Assembly (NCBI RefSeq): GCF_000426065.1
Contig: NZ_AUEQ01000010.1
Location: 1 to 45,657, forward strand
Length of the DNA stretch: 45,657 nt
Reading direction: 5' to 3'
DNA from: Mycobacterium sp. URHD0025
GTDB taxonomy: Bacteria > Actinomycetota > Actinomycetes > Mycobacteriales > Mycobacteriaceae
The notes under the pieces were generated by a model. It was not told the DNA's origin. It was given only the letters and a program-made list of their open reading frames with translations, and did no database searches. This document shows, in pieces, positions 17,471 through 26,593 of the stretch. Both the position numbers and the translations under genes were made by a program. Positions within the stretch are counted from its first letter, which is position 1. Every line of letters begins with the position of its first letter.

Positions 17471-18727
17471 ATGCCCGAAGTTGTGTTCCCACTCGACTCG
17501 ACCAAGAAGTTCACCGAACAGGAGAAGCTGGGCCACAACCGGTGGCATCCCGACATCCCGGCCGCGGTGACGGTCAAGCAGGGAGACTCGTTCCGGGTGC
17601 ACTGTCGCGAGTGGTTCGACGGTGCCATCCTCAACGACGACTCCGCCGACGACATCCTCAACGCCCCGTTGACCACGGTGCACGTGCTTTCCGGCCCGAT
17701 CGCCGTCGAGGGCGCCAAGCCCGGCGACCTGCTCATCGTCGACATCCTCGATGTCGGCCCCATCCCGCAGGAGGATTCCGGGCCGCTGGCCGGCCAGGGC
17801 TGGGGGTACACGGGCATCTTCCCGAAGCTCAACGGAGGCGGATTCCTCACCGATCAGTTCCCCGACGCCTACAAGGCGATCTGGGACTTCTCCGGTCAAA
17901 AGGCCACTTCACGGCACGTGCCGCACGTCGAATTCACCGGCATCGTGCACCCCGGGCTGATGGGCACCGCACCCTCGACCGGGCTGCTGGCGAAATGGAA
18001 CACCCGCGAGGCCGCACTGATCGCCACCGACCCCGACCGGGTGCCGCCGCTGGCCCTGCCGCCCGAACCGCGCGACGCGATCCTCGGCGGGCTCACCGGG
18101 GATGCTTTCACCAAGGCGGCAGGGGAGGCGGCCCGCACCGCGCCGCCGCGCGAGAACGGCGGCAACCAGGACATCAAGAACCTCACCAAGGGCAGCCGGG
18201 TGTTCTATCCGGTGTTCGTCGACGGGGCGAATCTCTCGGTCGGCGACTTGCACTTCTCCCAAGGCGACGGCGAGATCACCTTCTGCGGGGCCATCGAGAT
18301 GGGTGGGTTCATCGACCTGCGCGTCGACGTCATCCCCGGTGGCATGGACACCTACGGTGTGAGCGAGAACGCAATATTCATGCCCGGCAACACCGACCCG
18401 CAGTACTCCGAATGGCTGGCCTTCTCCGGGACCTCGGTGACCCTCGACGGTGAGCAGCGGTATCTGGACTCGCACCTGTCCTACCAGCGGGCCTGCCTGC
18501 ACGCGATCGACTATCTGACGAAATTCGGGTACAGCCCCGAGCAGGCCTACCTGCTGTTGGGTGCCGCACCCATCGAGGGCCGCCTGTCAGGCGTCGTCGA
18601 CATCCCGAATGCCTGTGCGACGGTGTACATTCCGACGGCGATCTTCGATTTCCCGGTCGCGCCTTCGCTCACCGGTCCGACCAAGATCGACCCGGGTATG
18701 GGAGCCCCGCACTCGTCGTTCGACTGA
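17471..18727 (+). CDS. fmdA: Formamidase (FmdA/AmdA family)
   Basis: The 418-residue enzyme hydrolyses formamide to formate and ammonia (possibly acetamide too) in the cytosol. Throughout, it follows the FmdA_AmdA family: VVFPLDSTKKF at the N-terminus, AVTVKQGDSFRVHCREWFDG, HPGLMGTAPS, NGGNQDIKNL and the metal/acid-rich FSQGDGEITFCGAIEM region. Length is as expected (about 405-420). AAGGAG precedes the ATG by 7 nt, and the frame upstream overlapping fmdB is discarded. The adjacent fmdB and leader ORF suggest a nitrogen- or substrate-regulated amide-utilisation operon. Confidence 0.9.
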   Translation: MPEVVFPLDSTKKFTEQEKLGHNRWHPDIPAAVTVKQGDSFRVHCREWFDGAILNDDSADDILNAPLTTVHVLSGPIAVEGAKPGDLLIVDILDVGPIPQEDSGPLAGQGWGYTGIFPKLNGGGFLTDQFPDAYKAIWDFSGQKATSRHVPHVEFTGIVHPGLMGTAPSTGLLAKWNTREAALIATDPDRVPPLALPPEPRDAILGGLTGDAFTKAAGEAARTAPPRENGGNQDIKNLTKGSRVFYPVFVDGANLSVGDLHFSQGDGEITFCGAIEMGGFIDLRVDVIPGGMDTYGVSENAIFMPGNTDPQYSEWLAFSGTSVTLDGEQRYLDSHLSYQRACLHAIDYLTKFGYSPEQAYLLLGAAPIEGRLSGVVDIPNACATVYIPTAIFDFPVAPSLTGPTKIDPGMGAPHSSFD

Positions 18728-18828
18728 CGGCACACGTATATCCTCGTCAGCGGACCCCGATGCGCCGCGCTGGTGCCGGCACGGTCGGCGGACCGTTGAC
18801 AGTCGGGGAGGGCTGAAAGGATCGTGAA

Positions 18829-20409
18829 ATGACGCCGCCTCCCGGTGCCTCGCGCCTCGGCACCCGGTTCGGGCCGTATGAGCTGAAATCGCTGATCGGT
18901 GTCGGCGGCATGGGCGAGGTCTACCGGGCCTACGACACGGTCAAGGAACGCATGGTGGCGGTCAAACTGCTGCGCACCGAGATCGCCGCCGACGCGAGCT
19001 TTCAGGAGCGGTTCCGGCGCGAGTCCCGCGTGGCGGCGCGGCTGCAGGAACCGCATGTGATCCCCGTGCACGATTTCGGCGAGATCGACGGCGTGCTGTA
19101 CATCGACATGCGGCTGGTCGAGGGTGCCAGCGTCAAGGAGCTGCTGCGCACCAACGGCCCGCTCACCCCGGTGCGGGCCACCGCGATCATCACTCAGGTG
19201 GCCGCGGCGCTGGACGCCGCGCACGCCGACGGCCTGGTACACCGCGACATCAAGCCGGAGAACGTGCTGCTCACCCCGGATGACTTCGCCTACCTGGTGG
19301 ACTTCGGCATCGCGCACGTCGGCGGCGAGGCCAGCGTGACGATGACGGGCGTGCTGATCGGTTCGAGCGCGTACATGGCACCGGAGCGGTTTTCCGGCGG
19401 CCCGGTCGGCCCGGCGGCCGACGTGTATGCGCTGACCTGCCTGCTCTACGAGATGCTGATCGGCCGGCCACCGTATGAGGCCGGTGACCTGCGCCAGCTG
19501 ATGAGCGCCCACATGTTCTCTCCGGCGCCACGGCCGAGCATCATGCGCCGCGGCATACCGCGTGCGTTCGACGACGTCGTGGCCAAGGGCATGGCCAAGG
19601 ACGCCGTCGACCGCTATCCCAGCGCAGGCGAACTGGCCAAGGCCGCCCGTGTCGCGGCCGGCTCGGCCACGGCTCCCGCGTCGGCCCCGCCTTTGATGCC
19701 GCCCACTCCGGCTCCCGCCCCCGCGCCCACGGCCGCGCCCCCACCCGCTCCACAGCCGCAGCCGAAACCGCAGCCACCGGGCACCCGCGAGTTCTCGTCG
19801 ATCTACCCCAATCCGGACCACACCGGCTTCACGCCATATCCACCGGCACCACCGCCTCAGCCACAGCAGACGGCCCCGAAGCGCAAGCCGCGGTTCACCC
19901 GGACCCAGCTCACCCTGATGCTGGTGACGGTGGGACTGTTCGGGATCGCCGCCGTGCTGGCCGCGGTTCTGGCCAGCGGCGGTGACGGCGCCTCCACCCA
20001 CGAGACACTCACCGCGCCGACGCCGCCGAGCTCGACCTCGGAAGCGCCGACGACCACCACGACCACGTCCGGGTCGGCGACGGCCAACGTGAGCGGCACC
20101 GACGAGCAGGGCTTCATCGACCACACCGCGCGGTGCCCGGCGAGCAGCACCCCGGCCGCGGTGATCCGGACCGCGTCCTCCCTGGCGGTGATCTGTCAGA
20201 CCGGCTCCGACAGCTTCTCCTACCGCGGCGAGCGGCTCAGCGACGGCGCCAACCTCCAGATCCCCACCGCCGAACGGTCGGGCAACGGCTTCGTGGCCGT
20301 CAATCCCGCCGATGGTGCGCGCTATGAAGTCGGGCCCGATGGCCTGACCATCAGCAGCTACGGCAAGGTCGATTCATCAGAGCCGCCGCTGGAGTACGGC
20401 GAGCGCTGA
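18829..20409 (+). CDS. Membrane Ser/Thr protein kinase (PknE/PknH-like)
   Basis: The 526-residue protein has a complete Hanks-type kinase domain at the N-terminus (about 14-275): glycine loop GVGGMGEVY, VAVKLL with Lys 46, HRDIKPEN (138-145), DFG (158-160), an activation loop with Thr residues (SVTMTG) and APE. A Pro/Ala/Gln-rich linker (about 280-345) leads to one membrane helix (about 360-385), a Thr-rich segment and a roughly 120-residue outer domain with two Cys. This is the PknE/F/H plan: an extracellular sensor controlling phosphorylation of cytosolic partners. The outer domain is shorter than in PknH. AAAGGA precedes the ATG. Which named kinase it matches I cannot decide. Confidence 0.85.
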   Translation: MTPPPGASRLGTRFGPYELKSLIGVGGMGEVYRAYDTVKERMVAVKLLRTEIAADASFQERFRRESRVAARLQEPHVIPVHDFGEIDGVLYIDMRLVEGASVKELLRTNGPLTPVRATAIITQVAAALDAAHADGLVHRDIKPENVLLTPDDFAYLVDFGIAHVGGEASVTMTGVLIGSSAYMAPERFSGGPVGPAADVYALTCLLYEMLIGRPPYEAGDLRQLMSAHMFSPAPRPSIMRRGIPRAFDDVVAKGMAKDAVDRYPSAGELAKAARVAAGSATAPASAPPLMPPTPAPAPAPTAAPPPAPQPQPKPQPPGTREFSSIYPNPDHTGFTPYPPAPPPQPQQTAPKRKPRFTRTQLTLMLVTVGLFGIAAVLAAVLASGGDGASTHETLTAPTPPSSTSEAPTTTTTTSGSATANVSGTDEQGFIDHTARCPASSTPAAVIRTASSLAVICQTGSDSFSYRGERLSDGANLQIPTAERSGNGFVAVNPADGARYEVGPDGLTISSYGKVDSSEPPLEYGER

Positions 20410-20518
20410 CTGGCCGAACGGCCTGGAGATTCGAGTAGCCGGCTACGCTATCGGCCTCGGCCACAAGCCTGAACGATTGTGCAGGTCAGCAATCGCACGG
20501 GCGAAGGGTTTCGCGCAC

Positions 20519-23140
20519 ATGGCAACTCGTACCTTCCACGGAGTAGTCACCACACCGTCCGGAACGCCGTTGGGCGGATGGGTCGATGTCGACGTCAGTG
20601 ACAACGGCGACTACCACGTGAAGTTCCACATGCACAGCAGCAGCGTCCTCGGCGACTTCGATTTCAATCTGCGCGCCTACCTGACCGCCCCCGGATTCCC
20701 GACTATGGCATTCATCAAGAGCGGACACGTCTCGGGCGTCGACAGCTGGAATCACGAGGAGAACGGCCACAGCCCTCTGCTGGCGCTGTACTGGTCGAAG
20801 CTCGAGAGCCAGGCAACGTACGCCGTGGCCAAGGACTACAAGTGGGGCGGTGTCGTCGGCACGCTCACCGAACTCGTCGGCGACATCCTCGACGTGGCTG
20901 CCGGCGCCGTGGGGGGCGCGCTGGGCGTGGTGATCGGGGCGACCCGCGAGGCGATCGACTGGATGGGTGCCACGCTCGGGCCGGGCGGCACACTCGGCGT
21001 CATCGGGGGAGTCGTAGTGTTCGCGGTGTCGGCGCTGGCGGGCGCGGGGATCGGAACCGCGCTCATCCTCGGTGTGGTGGCCGGGGTGGCCATCGGTGCC
21101 GTCACGAATGCGCTGATCAAGTTCCGTCCGCTCAACTCCACCGAAATCGCCTTTGCCCGACAAGTATTCGGCAACTCCCTGCCGTACCAAGATGTCATCA
21201 TCACCAATCTCGCCGGCCTCGGTGATCGCGCATTCACTGCTCCGGGGGTCGACGGCAAGACCTACCTGAACATCGGGCGGGCCTACGACAACCCGTTGGG
21301 CACCGGTGGCAATGCCTACCCCAAGCCGGGTCAACTCCTCATCCACGAACTGACCCACGCATGGCAGATCGCGCACACCGGGTCACTGCCGGGCCTGATG
21401 TGCAGCGGCATGGTGAATCAGGCGAATTTCATCCTGGGCGACAACGTCTATCAGTACGGCCCGCCCGGGCGGGGCTGGACGGAGTTCAACGCCGAACAGC
21501 AGGGCGCGATCGTGGACCAGTGGTTCGGCGGAACCGGGCCCAGCTCCCGGTACAAGGAGGCCGACCAGGAGAACCCGTACTACCGCTACATCTGGAACGA
21601 CGTGATCAACCACCTTCCGCCCGACGAAGCCCGGGCGAACCTGCGGGCCACAGCGTCCTCGGCACTGAATGTCGTTTCGCGGGAACCCTTTCGCCTCGAA
21701 CTGTTCTGGGCGAACACCCGCAATGCGATCGGATGGCAGTGGTGGGCCGGCGCCGCGGGAGAGAATTGGGGCGACCACGGCCCAACCGATGTCGTGGCGG
21801 CGGGGGCGGCCGCGGCAGGGGCGGCGGTCACCACGGTGGCCCGCACGCCCGGCAACCTCGACGTGTTCTGGGTCGGGCCGGACGGATCCGTCATGACGCA
21901 ATGGTGGGCTGCCGCAACCGACGGGGATTGGGGCGAGCACGGTGGTGCGTTCCAGATCGCGCCGCCGGGCTCGGCGAGTCCGGGAGCACCGATAGCAGCG
22001 GTCGCGCGGACCGCCGACAACCTCGACGTGTTCTGGGTACGGCCCGATGGCGCCGTCGCCAGCCAGTGGTGGGCGGCTACGCCCGGCGCGGGTTGGGCCG
22101 ACCACGGCACGTTCAACATCGCGCCGCCCGGCTCGGCGGAGACGGGTTCGGCGGTCGCCGTCGTGGCCCGCATGCCCGACCATCTCGATGTGTTCTGGGT
22201 GACCAGAGACGGTGGGATCGGCTCGAATTGGTGGACCGCTGCCGCCGGCGCCAGTTGGGCCGATCACGGATCGTTCAGGATTGCGCCTGCCGGGTCGGCG
22301 CGGCCCGGGTCGGCGCTGGCCGTCGTGGCCCGCACCCCGGACAACCTCGATGTGTACTGGTTGACCCCTGACGGCGCGGTCGCCTCCAACTGGTGGTTCG
22401 GCGCTCCGGGCGCCAGTTGGGCGGACCACGGCTGGTTCACGCTCACGGCACCGGGAGCGGTCGCGGCCGGCGGCGGTGTCACCGCGACGTCTCGCACCCC
22501 GAACAATCTGGACGTGTTCTGGGTCGCACCCGACGGATCGATCGGAACTCAGTGGTGGCACGCGGCCGTCGGGCACAGTTGGGCCGACCACGCCCCATTC
22601 GCGATTGCGCCCGCGGGTTCGGCGGCGCCCGGGTCGGCGCTGGCCTCCGTCGGGCGGCTCGCGTCACATCTCGATGTGTTCTGGGTGCGGCCCGACGGCG
22701 CGATCGGAACCCAGTGGTGGGACAGCGCACCGGATCAGGGGTGGAACCACCAACCGTTCGCGGTGACTCCGCCGGGTGTGGCCGCTGTCCCGCCGGCGGG
22801 GCCGGCCCCGGCAGCGGTGGTGGACCGTCTGGACGCGCTGGGTGTGGATTTCAGCGTGCCGGGCGGCGACCTGGCCGACTGGCTGCAGAATCCCGAGTTC
22901 ACCCCGTACCCGGCCATCTCCGAAGCGCTGCAGAAACTGTTGAGCGGCAAGCATCTTCGCAAACCGGTGTTTCTGGACGTGATCGTCTTCAACTACGAGA
23001 CCGCACCGGGTGTGCCCTCACCGCGCCAATTGCGGGATGTGCGGATGCCGGTGCTGGAAGCCGCAGTGGTGCAGGGCCACAATGTTCGATACGACGAGGC
23101 GGTGACGAAGTTCGCCGACCTGCTCGTGCCCGCGGTGTGA
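20519..23140 (+). CDS. Large protein with HExxH metallopeptidase-like region and seven Trp-rich propeller-type repeats
   Basis: 873 residues; no signal peptide or lipobox is visible. Four regions can be seen. Residues 1-120: soluble, beta-rich looking, unassigned. Residues about 126-202: Gly/Ala/Val-rich, membrane-like (VIGGVVVFAVSALAGAGIG). Residues about 225-345: HELTHAWQ at 276-283 (zinc motif His 276, Glu 277, His 280) with Glu 326 in NAEQQG a candidate third ligand, resembling metallopeptidase-like domains seen in secreted toxins (DUF4157-like). Residues about 390-755: seven repeats of LDVFW-PDG-QWW-W-DHG with anchors at 394, 448, 503, 557, 611, 665 and 719, a 54-residue period, typical of DUF346/PLL-like lectin propellers. 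The C-terminal 115 residues are unassigned. GAAGGG lies about 10 nt before ATG 20519. Function is unknown; a sugar-binding peptidase or toxin-like protein is a guess. Confidence 0.75.
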   Translation: MATRTFHGVVTTPSGTPLGGWVDVDVSDNGDYHVKFHMHSSSVLGDFDFNLRAYLTAPGFPTMAFIKSGHVSGVDSWNHEENGHSPLLALYWSKLESQATYAVAKDYKWGGVVGTLTELVGDILDVAAGAVGGALGVVIGATREAIDWMGATLGPGGTLGVIGGVVVFAVSALAGAGIGTALILGVVAGVAIGAVTNALIKFRPLNSTEIAFARQVFGNSLPYQDVIITNLAGLGDRAFTAPGVDGKTYLNIGRAYDNPLGTGGNAYPKPGQLLIHELTHAWQIAHTGSLPGLMCSGMVNQANFILGDNVYQYGPPGRGWTEFNAEQQGAIVDQWFGGTGPSSRYKEADQENPYYRYIWNDVINHLPPDEARANLRATASSALNVVSREPFRLELFWANTRNAIGWQWWAGAAGENWGDHGPTDVVAAGAAAAGAAVTTVARTPGNLDVFWVGPDGSVMTQWWAAATDGDWGEHGGAFQIAPPGSASPGAPIAAVARTADNLDVFWVRPDGAVASQWWAATPGAGWADHGTFNIAPPGSAETGSAVAVVARMPDHLDVFWVTRDGGIGSNWWTAAAGASWADHGSFRIAPAGSARPGSALAVVARTPDNLDVYWLTPDGAVASNWWFGAPGASWADHGWFTLTAPGAVAAGGGVTATSRTPNNLDVFWVAPDGSIGTQWWHAAVGHSWADHAPFAIAPAGSAAPGSALASVGRLASHLDVFWVRPDGAIGTQWWDSAPDQGWNHQPFAVTPPGVAAVPPAGPAPAAVVDRLDALGVDFSVPGGDLADWLQNPEFTPYPAISEALQKLLSGKHLRKPVFLDVIVFNYETAPGVPSPRQLRDVRMPVLEAAVVQGHNVRYDEAVTKFADLLVPAV

Positions 23141-23155
23141 CTGCGCCGCGGCCGG

Positions 23156-23187
23156 CCCGCCCCAGCGGGTGTCGCTGGGGCGGGTTT
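23156..23187. terminator. GC-rich hairpin terminator between convergent genes
   Basis: CCCGCCCCAGC (23156-23166) pairs perfectly with GCTGGGGCGGG (23174-23184) around a 7-nt loop and is followed by TTT. It sits in the 52-bp gap between the repeat protein and the cyclase, which converge, so it probably serves both, mainly the plus strand. Confidence 0.8.
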
Positions 23188-23192
23188 CCCCG

Positions 23193-24788
23193 TCAGGACG
23201 CCGTTTTCACAACGCAAGCTTTTGCGGAAACAGGGGCGTACACCGCCACCGGATTCTCCTTGCCCTTGAGGGCCACGCCGGGTCTCGGCTCGAAAGCACG
23301 CCGGTCCCCGGTGAGTTGACTCAACGTGGCACCGGTGAGCAGCACAGTGTCGCCCGTCTGGCGGGTCGCGGTCTCGACCCGCGCCGCGATGTTCACCGCA
23401 TCGCCGATCACCGAGAACTCCAAACGTCCTGCGCCACCCACATTTCCGGCCACCACAGGTCCGGAGTTCAAGCCGACCCCTACCGTGAGGCTGCCGCCGA
23501 ACTCGTCGTGCACCGCGTCGGCGATCTGCAGTGCGGCTCGCAGTGCGTCGTCGGCGTGATGCTCCTTGCGCCGGGGTGCCCCGAAAACCGCCATCAGGCC
23601 GTCGCCCGCGTACTTGTCGACGTGGCCGCCGTGATCGTGCACGATCGGGACGATCCGTTCGAACAATCGGTTCAGAGTGGTGACCACCTCGGTGGGCCGC
23701 AACCGCTCGGCGAGCGTGGTGAATCCACGGACGTCGACGAACATCAGCGTGACATCCAGCTCCTGGGCCTCCAGCGACCCGGCTGCGCACAGGATGTGTT
23801 CGGCCACGTCGCGATCCACGTAGGTTCCGAAGGCGTGGCGGATACGTTCACGTTCGGCCAGGCCGGCCGTCATCGTGTTGAAACCGGCTTGTAGCAGCCC
23901 GATTTCGCTGACGTCGTCGACCTCGACCCGGGCATTGAAGTCACCCGCCTGCACCTGGGCCAGCGCCCGGCGTAGCGCGGTGACGCGTTCGGTGACCGAC
24001 CGGATGGCGATCAGGATCGCGAACAGGCCGACCAGGATCGCCACGGCCACCAGGATCAGGATGGCCACGAAGGTGCGCTGGGCCCGGAAGCCGATGTCGC
24101 CCAGGTAGCCGACCGCGAGCACCGTGATGCCCAACAGTGGAACCCCCGTCGCCAGCAACCACGCCATCACCAGCCTGCGCCCGATCGTCGATCCGACTCG
24201 CCGGTCGGGGCCGGCACCGTCGAGTGCCCGTGCGGACACCGGCCGCATCACCCGTTCGACGATCAGGTACCACACCGCGCTCGTCGAAGTGCCGCCCAGC
24301 GCAACCACGCTGAAGATGTACAGCGCGGTGGACACCTGCTGGCTCAGCGCCAGTGACCCGAAGATCACCGCCCCGACGCCCCAGACCGCTGCCGACAACC
24401 GCACCGCTTCACCTGAGGCGCCCAGCGTGACCCGCTGTTCCTCCGCGGTGGGTGGGCGGCCCTCGCTGAGCCACGCCGTGCTGGCCGCGAACCGGTATCG
24501 CCGCACCCGCAGCATCACCGGAACCGCGATGGCCAGAAACACGATCAGCACCGTGCCGCCCCGGATCAGCAGGCGTTGGGCATCGGCTGGGGTCAACACG
24601 ATGGGGGCCGCGAAGGCCAGGAAGGTTCCGACGATCCCGCCGCCCCCGGCGCTGACCACGGCCGCACCCCACACCCACCGCTTGAAGGTCTGATCACGAA
24701 GTTCGGTCCCCATGTCGGCGCTGCCGAGATGGGGCGTGACGACGATCGGTGTGGCGAGGTGGGCCAAGCCGTTGACGGTGGCATCCAT
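23193..24788 (-). CDS. Membrane class III adenylate cyclase with HAMP domain
   Basis: The 531-residue protein makes cyclic AMP from ATP. The N-terminal half has about six membrane helices; a HAMP linker (IRSVTERVTALRRALAQVQ) joins it to a C-terminal class III cyclase domain. That domain shows MFVDVRGFTTL (metal Asp 352), HVDKYAGDGLMAVFG (second metal Asp and substrate Lys) and FSVIGDAVNIAARVE with Asp, Asn and Arg in their catalytic places. The architecture matches the Rv1318c/Rv1319c/Rv1320c/Rv3645 group of mycobacteria. ATG 24788 is chosen; no clear ribosome site is present and a start at MGTELRDQTF (residue 26) is possible. It diverges from the stress protein gene. Confidence 0.85.
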   Translation of the reverse strand: MDATVNGLAHLATPIVVTPHLGSADMGTELRDQTFKRWVWGAAVVSAGGGGIVGTFLAFAAPIVLTPADAQRLLIRGGTVLIVFLAIAVPVMLRVRRYRFAASTAWLSEGRPPTAEEQRVTLGASGEAVRLSAAVWGVGAVIFGSLALSQQVSTALYIFSVVALGGTSTSAVWYLIVERVMRPVSARALDGAGPDRRVGSTIGRRLVMAWLLATGVPLLGITVLAVGYLGDIGFRAQRTFVAILILVAVAILVGLFAILIAIRSVTERVTALRRALAQVQAGDFNARVEVDDVSEIGLLQAGFNTMTAGLAERERIRHAFGTYVDRDVAEHILCAAGSLEAQELDVTLMFVDVRGFTTLAERLRPTEVVTTLNRLFERIVPIVHDHGGHVDKYAGDGLMAVFGAPRRKEHHADDALRAALQIADAVHDEFGGSLTVGVGLNSGPVVAGNVGGAGRLEFSVIGDAVNIAARVETATRQTGDTVLLTGATLSQLTGDRRAFEPRPGVALKGKENPVAVYAPVSAKACVVKTAS

Positions 24789-24927
24789 GGACAAAGCGTG
24801 GGCGCCCGGCGTGGGCGCTCGCTAGGGTAGACGGCTACCTGTTTCCCGCCTGCGCGCGAAGCCGATGGGTACAGCTGGACGCCCTTTAGTCTGGAATCGG
24901 CAGCACGAACGGAACAAGGGGACACAC

Positions 24928-25755
24928 ATGTTGGTAGTGCTCGGTTATGACGGGTCGCTCGCGGCCAATGCGGCGATCAGAAGTGGTGCTGCGCTGTTCC
25001 CGGCCGCCGATGCGGTGGTCGTCTATCTGTGCACACCACCGTTCGGCAGTAAGGGGCTCCGCGCCCGGTTGCGCCACTCGGCACGCAACGTCGACGAGCT
25101 GATCGAACTTGTCGACCGGGAAAGTGACGGTGAGGCCGCACGGTTGGTCGACACGGGTGTCACCCTGGCGCGGGCTGCCGGGTGGAATCCCGAGCCGCTG
25201 GTCAAGCGCACCTGGGCGGGAGAGGGCCTGGGGCTGGCGCAGGTGTCCGAACAGCTCGAACCCGATGTGCTGATCGTCGGCGCCCGCGGGATCGGCGCGA
25301 GCGACTCGAAGCTCGGCAGTGTCTCGGACCTCGTCGTGCACCACGCGCCCCGTGCGGTGCTGGTGGTGTCGCAGAACATGATCTCGGCCGAGTACGAGGC
25401 AGTGGCCGATGGGCCGGTCATCGTCGGCGTGGACGGCTCGGCCGGTTCGGAGCGGGCGCTGACCGCGGCCCGCGCCCTGTTCCCGGACCGGGAGGTGGTC
25501 ACGGTCGGAGTGGACGACGGTGGTGCGGTTGACGTTGCCACAGCCCAGCCGGCACATCGCGTGCCGAGGTTCCGGGGTTCCGGCGCCGGTGCGACCGCTG
25601 ACGCATTGGTCGCCTTCGCCGACGATCAACGGGCCGGGGTCGTCGTGGTGGGCTCGCGCGGGCGGTCGGCGCTGAAGAAGGTCCTGCTGGGCAGTGTGGC
25701 TGCCGCGACGCTGCAGCGCACCTACCGGCCGGTTCTGGTGGTCTCGGGCGCTTAG
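24928..25755 (+). CDS. Tandem universal stress protein
   Basis: 275 residues made of two Usp domains (about 1-150 and 160-275). Each ends with the nucleotide-binding pattern: VGARGIGASDSKLGSVS in the first and VGSRGRSALKKVLLGSVA in the second, and each begins with a VxGYDGS or VGVDGSAGS strand. Tandem Usps of this size are frequent in mycobacteria, where they bind ATP or cAMP and help during non-replication; many belong to the DosR regulon. AAGGGGA lies 6 nt before ATG 24928, which discards 21 extra residues of the longer frame. The adjacent divergent cyclase makes cAMP binding an attractive guess, not evidence. Confidence 0.85.
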   Translation: MLVVLGYDGSLAANAAIRSGAALFPAADAVVVYLCTPPFGSKGLRARLRHSARNVDELIELVDRESDGEAARLVDTGVTLARAAGWNPEPLVKRTWAGEGLGLAQVSEQLEPDVLIVGARGIGASDSKLGSVSDLVVHHAPRAVLVVSQNMISAEYEAVADGPVIVGVDGSAGSERALTAARALFPDREVVTVGVDDGGAVDVATAQPAHRVPRFRGSGAGATADALVAFADDQRAGVVVVGSRGRSALKKVLLGSVAAATLQRTYRPVLVVSGA

Positions 25756-25769
25756 CCTCAGCGGCACTG

Positions 25770-25793
25770 ACGGGCGTGACGGTCGCCGTTTTT
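25770..25793 (+). terminator. Hairpin plus T-run after the stress protein gene
   Basis: ACGGGCG (one bulged G) pairs with CGCCGT around TGACGGT, followed by five T including the last stem T, within the 37-nt gap between convergent genes. Looks like an intrinsic terminator of the plus-strand gene. Confidence 0.55.
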
Positions 25794-26434
25794 CAGCAAC
25801 CCACCGGATCCCACACCTTGTTCGACCGCGCCGTGGTCAGCCGGTAATCAGTGACCCTGATGTCGAACAGCCGCGCTCCCAGATCCCGTGCGCGGGACAG
25901 GGGATCGGTTGGGTCGCATGCGATCTCTCCGCGGCTGTTGGCATTGCCCACCACCGCTCCGACCAGGCTCTGGTCGAGATACCGGGTCAGTTCCTGGAAT
26001 TGGGCGATGACTCCTGCCGTCGCCCCGACATAGCTTTCCTCGCAGGAGATCAGCACGCCGACGGCCTTGTCGGTGATGCCTCCGACGACCTGCTCCTGTT
26101 GCGGCGCACTGTTGGCGGTGTAGCAGAACAGGCGGTCGAAGACTGTCTTGAGCCGCGCGGGCATGCCGTAGAAGTACAGCGGCATCGCGTAGATGATGCC
26201 GTCGGCGGGCAACATCTTGTCCAGGAGGAGCGATTCGTAACGGTCGTCGAGCGAGCAGAGGCCGGTCGCCGTGCGGCAGCTTCTGCAGTTTTCCAGCATG
26301 CGGTGCACATACTGGTCGAGGAATACATGTTCCACGTCGTGGCCCGCCGACTCCGCGCCCGCACACGCGGCCTCGGCCAGCATGTGGGAATTGCCATCCT
26401 CGCGCGGGCTTGCGCTGATCACCAGAACTTTCAT
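25793..26434 (-). CDS. NADPH-dependent FMN reductase / iron-sulfur flavoprotein-like
   Basis: 213 residues with a flavodoxin-like fold: MKVLVISASPREDGNSHMLA is the FMN phosphate-binding opening, and MPLYFYGMPARLKTVFDRL the typical flavin-side motif. A Cys group CRSCRTATGLC (about residue 50-60) resembles the iron-sulfur flavoprotein family but is shorter than its usual four-Cys cluster motif, so cluster binding is uncertain. Likely a cytosolic electron-transfer or quinone/FMN reductase; partner unknown. The gene stands alone, separated by 159 nt from the operon upstream in reading direction, which shows no gene. Confidence 0.75.
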   Translation of the reverse strand: MKVLVISASPREDGNSHMLAEAACAGAESAGHDVEHVFLDQYVHRMLENCRSCRTATGLCSLDDRYESLLLDKMLPADGIIYAMPLYFYGMPARLKTVFDRLFCYTANSAPQQEQVVGGITDKAVGVLISCEESYVGATAGVIAQFQELTRYLDQSLVGAVVGNANSRGEIACDPTDPLSRARDLGARLFDIRVTDYRLTTARSNKVWDPVGC

Positions 26435-26593
26435 CGATTCGCTTCCATGGCCGATGACGCGCGCACCACCACACGCGTCGGGATCAGGGTTCGTATCCGC
26501 TCATTACGTCCTGGTATGCGAAAAGGTTTTGCAGGCGTGGTTATTCCGCCGGATCCAGAGAAGGGACGCCCGGCACCAGCCCAGGCAGCCTGC

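Noticed and set aside
21690..22780. Regular 162-bp periodicity that could suggest a DNA repeat array or CRISPR
   Set aside because: The period reflects 54-residue protein repeats in an open frame; the DNA units differ at many positions and there are no spacers.
24877..24896. DosR-box-like sequence before the universal stress protein gene
   Set aside because: Only 12 of 20 positions fit and the left half is unlike the consensus, so a hypoxia box is not supported.
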